In this document: piece by piece, positions 8,811-17,100 of the stretch | Numbering within the stretch: position 1 is the stretch's first letter | Layout of the letters: the number at the start of each line of letters is the position of its first letter | Source of the DNA: Bifidobacterium breve | GTDB taxonomy: Bacteria > Cyanobacteriota > Cyanobacteriia > PCC-6307 > Cyanobiaceae | DNA: 47,961 nt | Assembly: GCA_943325005.2 (NCBI GenBank) | Contig: CALPNT020000004.1 | Coordinates: 1-47,961, forward strand | Direction: 5' to 3' | Position numbers and translations under genes: made by a program | The notes under the pieces: model-generated | Database searches by the model: none | What the model was told of the DNA's origin: nothing | What the model saw: only the letters and a program-made list of their open reading frames with translations

Positions 8811-9308
8811 ACAACCTTCCCTGCCCTGGTTTGCTGGGTTACGGCGGCGGCGGTCGGTTCGGCGCTGGTGGCGGCGCTGCCCGCTGCGGCGGGCCCGGTG
8901 CTTTGCACCACCAGCCTGGAGGCCCCGATCGTGGGCAGCCGCGAGGCCTCCGGGGCCAGCAGCGTGTCCCAGTCGCCAGTGGAGGTGACCCGCTGCGGCA
9001 TCGTTCAGACCCCGCCGCAGCTGCTCGAGCGCCGTGCCTTCAGCTGGACCTCCCCCTTCGCCCGTGGTGTGGACATGACCCACCAGGTGACCGATTTGTT
9101 TGGCATCGCCATGGGCGGTGGGGATGGCACCAAAGTGATGGGCTTCGGCTTTGGCGATCAGACCCTGATCTGGGATGGATCGGCGATCGAGAACACGGCC
9201 AGGGTGTTGCTGGAGGAGCAGTCCAATCCGATGCCCCTGCGCACGGCCGATCTGATCGGTGTCTATCACTCCAGTCTTGGTGGAGCTGTGCTGCCCCAGA
9301 GTGATTGA
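8799..9308 (+). CDS. Hypothetical secreted protein with N-terminal signal-like segment
   Basis: Open from 8547 to 9308. The hydrophobic segment LVCWVTAAAVGSALVAALPAAAG precedes the mature-looking part PVLCTTSLEAPIVGS.... The start is uncertain (TTG at 8799 is one option; ATG at 8547 is the longest). Confidence 0.6.
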   Translation: MGAHTTFPALVCWVTAAAVGSALVAALPAAAGPVLCTTSLEAPIVGSREASGASSVSQSPVEVTRCGIVQTPPQLLERRAFSWTSPFARGVDMTHQVTDLFGIAMGGGDGTKVMGFGFGDQTLIWDGSAIENTARVLLEEQSNPMPLRTADLIGVYHSSLGGAVLPQSD

Positions 9309-9396
9309 CCCAGTCAGGAGAGCGGTGCTGATCGCTCCGCCACCGTCCCTGATTCGGTGCGGGGCCTGTGGTAGCGGCGGTCTCGCCAGCCAGCAT

Positions 9397-9469
9397 GGGG
9401 GTCTAGCAATCTGGTGAATGCAGCGAACTCATAATTCGCCTTAGCCGGGTTCGATCCCCGGGACCCCCA
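9397..9469 (+). tRNA. tRNA with CAT anticodon (elongator Met or lysidine-modified Ile2)
   Basis: Acceptor GGGGGTC/GACCCCC, anticodon stem GCGAA-CTCATAA-TTCGC with CAT at 9430-9432, T-arm CCGGG-TTCGATC-CCCGG. The 1-72 G-C pair argues against initiator tRNA. Confidence 0.95.
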
Positions 9470-9576
9470 TCCTCCAAAACCTAGTCACAGAGCCGGTTTC
9501 CAGCAAAAACAGGGCAACGACAGAAAGTTCAGTCAGGCACAGATCGGCCCGTTTGGGGAGAGAGTAGGCACGCCTC

Positions 9577-9795
9577 ATGGCCGGTCGGGACCCCTGGCTC
9601 ACGCGGATCAACAGGGCACTGCGGGACCTGGGCTCCAATGTCAGCCTCGAAGTTTCCCCGTCCGGGGCGAGGCTGCGACTGCGGGCCAGCCTGCCGTTGC
9701 CCGATGGCAGTTGGAAGCAGCGATGGATCAGCACGGTCTTCCCCTACCCGTCAGGCGTGGATCAGGCACGTCAGCTAGGACTTTGTCGCACTTAA
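9577..9795 (+). pseudogene. Truncated integrase (tyrosine-recombinase family) N-terminal remnant
   Basis: MAGRDPWLTRINRALRDLGSNVSLEVSPSGARLRLRASLPLPDGSWKQRWISTVFPYPSGVDQARQLGLCRT*. This resembles the N-terminus of cyanobacterial phage-type integrases. No catalytic R..HxxR..Y domain follows. It lies 108 bp downstream of a tRNA on the same strand. Confidence 0.6.
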
Positions 9796-9889
9796 CCCCA
9801 TCCCCCGCGCCAGCTCCCCATGGCTCCGACCTGGAGACTTTGACGCTTGGCTCTGGCTCAGTGAGGGCTCCCTTCCCTCGCCCCCTCCC

Positions 9890-10150
9890 TCATGCTCCCG
9901 CCAGTGATGCCCTGTGCAGCTTGCGGAGGTTGTGGGTGATGGCGATCAGGTGTCATTCCCCATTCACCTTCTCGAGGCCCCGTAACAGGAAGCGATCCAG
10001 GCCTCTGGCTGTTTTGATCTGGCCAAACACCGGCTCGACGATCGTCTTGCGCAGGGCGTAGATCGCCTGGTCTGCCGGGAGGAGCGGGATCAGCTGCGGG
10101 AGCGGCTGGCGGCACTGGAGCAGCAATAGGGCACGATAGAATCCTCCCAA
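9890..10150 (-). pseudogene. IS1182-like DDE transposase C-terminal remnant with in-frame stop
   Basis: Minus frame: ...ADQAIYALRKTIVEPVFGQIKTARGLDRFLLRGLEKVNGE*HLIAITHNLRKLHRASLAGA*. The C-terminal transposase motif is interrupted by a TGA at 9953-9955, at the usual GEW position. Confidence 0.85.
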
Positions 10151-10169
10151 CAGCTGAATTGCCGCGCAG

Positions 10170-11585
10170 ATGGCGGACCCATTGAAGATCGAAGACCTGA
10201 TCCTTGGCGCCGGCGGTGTGGCCGACTCAGGGGATCTCCTGGTTGTGGATTACATCGGCAAGCTGGATGATGGCACGATCTTCGATCAGTCCATCGATCG
10301 CACGCAGCCCTTCGTCTTCCGCCTCGGCGCCGGCCGGGTGATCCAGGGCTGGGAAGTGGGCCTGCAGGGCATGAAGGTGGGTGGCGTGCGCGTGCTCACC
10401 ATCCCAGCCGCGCTGGGTTACGGCGGCGTCGCCAGGCCGGGGATTCCGGCCAACTCCACTCTGCATTTTGAGGTGCGTCTCTTCGATGCCGAGGCGATCA
10501 ACGAGTCCGCCATCCTGGGTGTCGACGAGAGCGCTCTGGCGGCCGGCTTCCGCTCGGTGTTCGGCAGTCGGGGGGCCGGCAGCCGGGATGACAGCATCGA
10601 TGTCAGTTCTCTGCCTGGAAACAGCCGGATCCGGGCCCTGGATGGCAACGACCGGATCAACGGTGGCAACCTCAGCGACATCATCCAGGCCGGCGAGGGA
10701 AATGACACCGTCTCTGGCGGCGGTGGCTCCGACCTGATCATCGGCGGGCCCGACAACGACGTGATCGACGGCGGCAGCGGCACCACGGACATCGCCGCCT
10801 ACGCGGGCAAGTTCGGTGACTACGCGATCAGTTTTCCCGGGCTGGATGGGCAGGGGTATCTTCCGCTGCGCATCGCGGACACGGTCGGCGGAAGGGATGG
10901 CGTGGACCTGCTCGACAACATCGACCGATTCGTTTTTTCCGATCGAACCCTGAACTTCGCCAGCATTCAAGCGATCGCCCAGGACAGTCCGCTCTCTCCC
11001 CTGCGTCTGAACGGCGACACGGTTGATCTACTCTACGTCAGCTACTACGGCAGGCCAGCCGATCCGGGTGGGCTGAGTTACTGGCTCGACATTGTGCGGA
11101 GCTCGGGCTTCACCTATGCGCCCAGACTGGGTGATGGCCTCAGCAGCACCGAAGCGCCCTCCTACAGCATGATCGTGGACGATTTCGGCCAGGGTCCCGA
11201 ATACGAGCAGCTCTTCGTGGGCAAGAGCAACACCGAGAAAGTGGATGCGATCTACCGCTACTGCTTCGGCAGGAACTCCGAGATCGATCCGATCACCGGC
11301 GAGAACTACTGGGTGGGCAAGATCGGCCGCAACGAGATCAGCCTGGCCCAGATGGCGGTGGAGGTGGCCCTGGGCGCCCAAGGGGCGGATCTGTCCTTCC
11401 TACGTAACCGCCTCGACAGTGGCGCCACCTTCCTACAGGCCCTCGACACCCCCCAGGAATTGGCGGCCTTCGCCGGGCCCACCGCGGGCGCCCTGGCCTC
11501 GCAGTGGCTACAGGGCTTCGGACCCACCGCGGCGACGTCGGTGCAGGCGGATGCCCTGGTGACCCAGATCCTGGCGCTGGCGTGA
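10170..11585 (+). CDS. FKBP-type peptidyl-prolyl isomerase fused to RTX (hemolysin-type Ca-binding) repeats and DUF4214
   Basis: FKBP: VVDYIGKLDDGTIFDQS...FVFRLGAGRVIQGWEVGLQGMKVGGVRVLTIPAALGYG...IPANSTLHFEVRLF. RTX: GEGNDTVSGGGGSDLIIGGPDNDVIDGGSG. DUF4214: LLYVSYYGRPADPGGLSYWLD and IYRYCFGRN...GENYWVGKI. Confidence 0.9.
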   Translation: MADPLKIEDLILGAGGVADSGDLLVVDYIGKLDDGTIFDQSIDRTQPFVFRLGAGRVIQGWEVGLQGMKVGGVRVLTIPAALGYGGVARPGIPANSTLHFEVRLFDAEAINESAILGVDESALAAGFRSVFGSRGAGSRDDSIDVSSLPGNSRIRALDGNDRINGGNLSDIIQAGEGNDTVSGGGGSDLIIGGPDNDVIDGGSGTTDIAAYAGKFGDYAISFPGLDGQGYLPLRIADTVGGRDGVDLLDNIDRFVFSDRTLNFASIQAIAQDSPLSPLRLNGDTVDLLYVSYYGRPADPGGLSYWLDIVRSSGFTYAPRLGDGLSSTEAPSYSMIVDDFGQGPEYEQLFVGKSNTEKVDAIYRYCFGRNSEIDPITGENYWVGKIGRNEISLAQMAVEVALGAQGADLSFLRNRLDSGATFLQALDTPQELAAFAGPTAGALASQWLQGFGPTAATSVQADALVTQILALA

Positions 11586-11772
11586 GCCCGGGATTTCAGG
11601 CGGGCAGGGCAGCGAGCAGGCTCCCCATCTCCAGGGCCTGCAGGCCATAGCTCCAGCCCAGGTTGGTCTTGATGCCTGCCTGCTCCAGGGTAGCGCCGGG
11701 CCGGCTGCGGCTCGCTGGCTCCAGCCTTCCCCATTCCCAGGCGGCTGCAGCCAGGGCCCGGTGGGCGAACCT

Positions 11773-11808
11773 AAACTGTCTTTAGGCCAAAAACTGTTTT
11801 CAGGCCAA
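11773..11808. repeat. Tandem 18-bp direct repeat (2 copies, 2 mismatches)
   Basis: AAACTGTCTTTAGGCCAA (11773-11790) followed immediately by AAACTGTTTTCAGGCCAA (11791-11808), 14 nt before the ATG at 11823. Confidence 0.9.
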
Positions 11809-11822
11809 ACCGTCCGCCCTGC

Positions 11823-13133
11823 ATGCGCTTCCTGGCCCTGGCCATCCTGTTGGCCCTGATGGCCTTCTTCGCCGCCGCCGAGTTCGCTGTGATCCGGCTG
11901 CGGCCCAGTCGTGTGCAGCAGCTGCTCGACGATGAGGAACTGGGGGCCCGTTCCGTGGCGCGGCTGCAGCAGCGGCTGCGCCGGGTGCTGGTGGCCACCC
12001 AGCTCGGGGCGGTGCTGGCCCTGCTGGCGATCGGCTGGACTGGTCGCGGCCTGGCGGAGCATCTGGCTTCTCCCTGGACGGCGCTCCTCCCCCAGGGCTG
12101 GCTCGATGCCCTGGTTTTCCTGGTGCTGGTGCTGCTCGCCACCTTGATCGGCGGCCTGCTGCCCAAGGCCTGGGTGCTGCATCGGCCGGAGGCCTCGGCG
12201 CTGCAGCTGGCACCCCTGCTGGAATCGCTCACCGCCACCCTCGCCCCCCTGCTGCTGCTGATCGAGCGGCTTACGGGGGTGCTGTTGCGGCTGCTGGGCC
12301 TGCCGCGCAACTGGGATGAACTGGTGCCGGTGCTGTCGGCCGGCGAGCTCGAAACCCTGATTGAGAGCGGCGGAGTCACCGGTCTGATGCCCGATGAACG
12401 CAGCATCCTCGAAGGGGTCTTCTCGCTGCGGGACACCCTGGTGCGCGAGGTGATGGTGCCCCGCTCCGGCATGGTCACCCTGCCGCTGGATGTGAGCTTC
12501 GGCGAATTGATGGATGCGGTGCATGCCAGCCAGCACGCCCGCTTCCCCGTGATCGGTAGCTCCCTCGATGACGTGCGCGGCCTGCTCGACCTGCGCCGGC
12601 TGGCCGAGCCGATCGCCCGCGGTCTGCTCCATCCGGACACGCCGCTGGCACCGTTTGTACTGCCGGTGGCCCAGGTGCAGGAGAGCGCTTCGCTGGCCGA
12701 GCTGCTGCCCCTGATCCGCAGCGGCCAGCCGCTGCTGGTGGTGGTGGATGAGCACGGCGGCACCGAGGGGCTGGTCACCGTGGCCGATCTCACCGGCGAG
12801 ATCGTCGGTGAGGACGACGATCCACTCGAGGCGGCGGCGGATCTGCACCCCCTGCTGGAGGGGGGCTGGTCGGCTGCCGGTGATCTCGAGATTGTTGAGC
12901 TCAATCGGCAGTTGGGCCTGCGGCTGCCGGAGGCCGAGGGCCATCACACCCTGGCCGGCTTCCTGCTCGAACGCCTCCAGCACATCCCGGCGCCAGGCGA
13001 GGGCCTGCGCTGGAAGGGCTACCGCTACGGGGTGCTCAGCATGGATGGCCCCCGCATCGAGCGGGTGCGAATCGTGGCGAACGGTCCCGAAGGAGGGGAT
13101 CAGGCCTCGAACGGGGAGGCCGATCGTCGATAA
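11823..13133 (+). CDS. Hemolysin/CNNM-family transporter (DUF21 + CBS pair + CorC_HlyC)
   Basis: N-terminal DUF21 membrane region (AFFAAAEFAVIRLRPSRVQQLLD), CBS-type VREVMVPRSGMVTLPLD, LLVVVDEHGGTEGLVTVADLTGEIVGE, HTLAGFLLERL.... Confidence 0.92.
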   Translation: MRFLALAILLALMAFFAAAEFAVIRLRPSRVQQLLDDEELGARSVARLQQRLRRVLVATQLGAVLALLAIGWTGRGLAEHLASPWTALLPQGWLDALVFLVLVLLATLIGGLLPKAWVLHRPEASALQLAPLLESLTATLAPLLLLIERLTGVLLRLLGLPRNWDELVPVLSAGELETLIESGGVTGLMPDERSILEGVFSLRDTLVREVMVPRSGMVTLPLDVSFGELMDAVHASQHARFPVIGSSLDDVRGLLDLRRLAEPIARGLLHPDTPLAPFVLPVAQVQESASLAELLPLIRSGQPLLVVVDEHGGTEGLVTVADLTGEIVGEDDDPLEAAADLHPLLEGGWSAAGDLEIVELNRQLGLRLPEAEGHHTLAGFLLERLQHIPAPGEGLRWKGYRYGVLSMDGPRIERVRIVANGPEGGDQASNGEADRR

Positions 13134-13158
13134 TCCAAGCATCTGTGTCACCTCAGCC

Positions 13159-14151
13159 ATGAACCCTGTGCGTGTGGGGGTCATCGGCATCGGCAACATG
13201 GGCTGGCACCACGCTCGAGTGCTGAGCCTGCTGCGCGATGCCGAACTGGTAGGGGTGGCCGATCCCGACGAAACGCGCGGTCGTCTGGCGGTTGAGCAGT
13301 TCAACTGCCGCTGGTTCCCGGACTACACCGCCCTGCTCAGCGAGGTGGAGGCGGTCTGCATCGCCGTGCCCACCCTGCTGCACCATCGGGTCGGTATGGC
13401 CTGCCTGCAGGCCGGCCTGCATGTGCTGATCGAGAAGCCGATCGCCGCCAATCAGGAGGAGGCCGCCGAGCTGATCCAGGCCGCCGAGCGGGCGAGCAAG
13501 CTGCTGCAGGTGGGCCACATCGAGCGCTTTAATCCGGCGTTCCGCGAGCTACTCAAGGTGGTGGCCGGTGAGGAGATTGTGGTACTGGAAGCCCGCCGCC
13601 ACAGCCCCAACCCGGATCGGGCCAACGACGTGTCGGTGGTGCTCGATCTGATGATTCACGACATTGATCTGGTGCTGGAACTGGCCGCCTCACCGGTGGT
13701 GCGCCTGGCCGCTGCCGGCGGCCGCAGCTCCGATGGGCCGATTGATTACGTCAATGCCACCCTCGGCTTTGCCAATGGGGTGGTGGCGAGCCTCACCGCC
13801 AGCAAGATGGCCCATCGCAAGGTGCGGCGGCTTTACACCCATTGCCGCAATAGCCTGATGGAAACCGATTTCCTCAAGCACAACCTGCGTATTCATCGGC
13901 GCTCCACCGGTTCGGTGAGCGCCGATCATGGCGAGCTGGTGTATCGCAACGACGGCTTCATCGAGGAGGTGAGCACCACCTCCATCGAGCCTCTTTATGC
14001 TGAGCTGGAGCACTTCTTGCAGTGCGTGCGTGGCGTGGAAACCCCCGCTGTCGATGGTCTGCAGGCCTCCAGGGCCCTGCAGCTCGCCGATCTGATTGAG
14101 CAGTGCGTCGAGCAACCCAACCTCTGCATGGCGCTCGACATACCGATCTGA
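13159..14151 (+). CDS. Gfo/Idh/MocA family oxidoreductase
   Basis: VRVGVIGIGNMGWHHARVLSLLRDAELVGVADPD, HVLIEKPIAANQEEAAELI, GHIERFNPAF. Confidence 0.93.
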   Translation: MNPVRVGVIGIGNMGWHHARVLSLLRDAELVGVADPDETRGRLAVEQFNCRWFPDYTALLSEVEAVCIAVPTLLHHRVGMACLQAGLHVLIEKPIAANQEEAAELIQAAERASKLLQVGHIERFNPAFRELLKVVAGEEIVVLEARRHSPNPDRANDVSVVLDLMIHDIDLVLELAASPVVRLAAAGGRSSDGPIDYVNATLGFANGVVASLTASKMAHRKVRRLYTHCRNSLMETDFLKHNLRIHRRSTGSVSADHGELVYRNDGFIEEVSTTSIEPLYAELEHFLQCVRGVETPAVDGLQASRALQLADLIEQCVEQPNLCMALDIPI

Positions 14152-14177
14152 GTCAGGCTTGCCTGACTCAGATCGGT
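14142..14177. terminator. Perfect 16-bp inverted repeat across a convergent gene junction
   Basis: ACCGATCTGAGTCAGG-CTTG-CCTGACTCAGATCGGT. Contains the stop codons of both the plus (14149-14151) and minus (14168-14170) genes. No T-tract. Confidence 0.75.
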
Positions 14178-17100
14178 CTGACAGGCTCATTGTTGGTGAG
14201 CTGCTGCAGGGCCAGCAGTTGCCAGCGGCGGCACTGAGCCGGCGAGGCTCGGTAGAACTGATTCCAGGCATCACCTTTGTGCAGGTCGTAGTCGGCGACG
14301 CTCACCTGTGGATGGCCGAGTTGCCAGCCCACCCGCACGGCGTGACCGATCACCACATCGAGGGCCAGGTCGTCGTCGAATTGCACCTGGGGATTGGCGG
14401 CCACGAAGGCGATCAGGGTGAGCAGGGTTTCGGTGCAGAGCTGGCGATATTCGGCCGCTTCGATCTTGCCTAGCAACTGCTCAACCAAGGAGGCGAAGTT
14501 GCGCTCGCCTGGTGTCTTCTCGCTCAGCAGCGGGCCGCTGGCCAGGCGGTTGCGGCGCTCCAGCTTGTCGCCGATCACGATGCCGCGGCAATGGTGCAAC
14601 AGATCCCAGATGCCGGCATGGAAGTTGCGCGGCACCCGCTGCAGAGCCCCGAGCCGTAGGCGATGCTGCAGCCAGCAGCCGCCTTTGGGCAGGTCGGCGA
14701 GCGGATCGGGCACCTCCCAGCGCACGCGACCGCGCAGGTGCAGCTGTTCCTTGCGCTGCAGGGCGGCCCGGGCATGCTCCACGTCGGCGAGTACGGCCCG
14801 CAGGCGCCGGCGGATCGTGTGGGGCGGCTGGCTGCAGAGGGCTTCGAAGGCGTCGCTGGGGCTGAGATCGGCTTCGGCGGCCAGTTCACCGGTGAGCAGC
14901 AGCAGCAATTGGCCGAGCTGCAGGGTGAGGCTGCCGCTGAGCAGGTCCGGTTCCAGACGTACCAGTCCATCGAGCGCCAGCAGCAGCTCCTGCTGCAGCA
15001 TCCATTCGCGGCCGTCTTCGCCACCGAAGCGGCGGATCATGGCGGCGATGGTGCGGCTGCCCTTGGGTTCGCTGATCAGCGATTCGTTGGTGTAATTGCG
15101 ACCCACCACCACCTGCTTCTGGCGCACCAGCAGATCGATCAGGGCATCCTCCAGTTGGGGATGCACCAGACCCATGGCGCCGGCGGCGCGGCGCACCACA
15201 CTCCAATCGGCTGCGGCCAGGCCGCGGCGGTACACCTCCTCGAGCAGCAGCATCAGGGTCACCCCCGGCGCTGCGCTCGGCCCCTGCAGCCGGGCGGTGG
15301 GGCCGAGCCGGCGGCCCAGCAGTTCGAGCACCTCGGCCTGTTCCGGCAGGGAGGAGCTGTGCCAGAGCCGCTCGGTCAGATCGGCCACGGTGGTGTCTTC
15401 GAGCTCCTGCTCCTCGCGGGCGGTGAGCTGGTGCTGGCTGGTGCTGGCGGGCAGCAGGGTTGCGCCTGTGGGCCCGAGCTGGCAGGCGGCAATCGCTTGT
15501 CTGGGCAGTTCCACCAGGCTGGCCTGCTCCACCAGTTCCGCCAGCGGGGCCAGCCGGATCGGCACACCTTTGAGTTCGCCGCTTTGCAGTTGGTACCCCA
15601 GGTCGAGAAAGGCCTGGGGATCCTGCTGGAAGGGGGCGGAGGCGATCGGAATCAACAGCAAGGGCGAGCCGGGGCCCCGCCAATTGCGTTGCAGCAGGCG
15701 CAGCTCGCCGGCCACGGCATCAACGAGCAGCTGGGGATCGTCGGCCAGGTAATAAGTGTCGTCTTCGAGCACCGCCGGCAGATAGGCGATCAGCTCGTCG
15801 TTGTGGCGGTACAGGCGAGCGGTGGCCATGGTTTCCATCCGCACCCGCGGATGGCCGCTGAGCCCCAGCCTGGCGTTGGCTCCCACCGTGGCCATGCGCT
15901 GGCTCAGTTCGCGTGAGCTGGCCACCCGCGGGCTGCCGTGGCGTTCACTGATCGGCAGGCCGGCCTGCTGCAGGGCCGCGGCGATGCTCCCATCGGCCGG
16001 CGCCAGGGCCACCAGCACCTGCTCGGCCCCGAGGGGGGCGTTGTGGCGCCGCTGGCAGGGATCGAGATCCGCCGGGGTGATCAGGCCGGCCAGCAGCAGA
16101 TCAGCCAGCCAGGTGAGGCTCTGGGTCCAGAGCAGGGGCACGTTGTCATTGGCCAGGCGCGGCTGGCTACCGGGCTGGCGCCGTTCGGCGGCGATGTGCT
16201 CGACCGGCACCAGATAGAGCTCCGGCAGCAGGGCGTTGCCGTCCAGCTCAACGCTCAGCTCCGCCAGCTGCTGGCGCCAGCGATGGGCTTCCTCCCAGCG
16301 TTCTTCGCAGCAGGCGGTGATCAGCTCGTAGGCCAGGAACAGGGGCCATTCGCATTCGATATGCTCGAACTGGGCTAGTTCTTCGCGCTCGTAGTGCAGG
16401 CGGGTGCTGTCTTCCACCATGGTCTGGTGGCCGTCGCGGCGGAAGCGCTTGTAGCCGTAGCTGCCGCCCAGGTCGCGGCGGATTTTGTCGCGGGTGCGTT
16501 CCACCAGCTGGGGATCCTCCACGGCCCAGGCCGGGTAGCCGATCACCGAGAGGCAGGCGCTGTCCACCTCCTTGCTGGCCGATTCGCGCGGCAGCAGGCT
16601 GCGCAGGGCTCGCCGCAGGCGCACGATCGCATCGTGGGGAATGGTGAGGCAGCAGCTGCCATCGCCGTGGGGGCCGTAGAGATCGAGCCCTTCGAGGGCT
16701 TCGAGGGCCGCTTTGACCAGGCCGATCGAGCTGGCATTGCGTTCGGGCAGGCCGTGGTTGCCCTTGTCGCCGCGCTCCCAGATGCCGTAATCGGCCACCC
16801 GGTCGGCGCGCGCCACGTAGTAGGCCAGGTTCTGGATGAAGTCGCACTCGTGGCTGGTTTGCACGATCACCAGGCCGGAGCGGGTCAGCTGGGCCAGCTG
16901 CAGCAGAAACAGGGCGGTGGCATCGAGCTGTAGATGGCCCCAGCCGTCGTCAGCCACGACAGGTTCACCGCTGTCGGTGTCGAACTTGGCGTGGATCGCA
17001 TCGAGGCGATCGAGGCTGGTCTTGAAGCGTTCCACCTTGGCGGCCTGGCGCAACATGGCGCGCAACAGGCCCCGCATCAGCTGCAGCACCCGCTGCTCGA

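Noticed and set aside
9953-9955. TGA in the transposase remnant as possible selenocysteine or programmed readthrough
   Set aside because: The gene is already missing most of its N-terminus, so a simple nonsense mutation is the better explanation.
11508-13304. 598-aa minus-strand ORF
   Set aside because: Shadow of the CNNM-type gene; Gln/His-rich with no recognisable domain.
14663-15916. 417-aa plus-strand ORF
   Set aside because: Antisense to the GH15-like gene; low-complexity Gln/Gly-rich composition.
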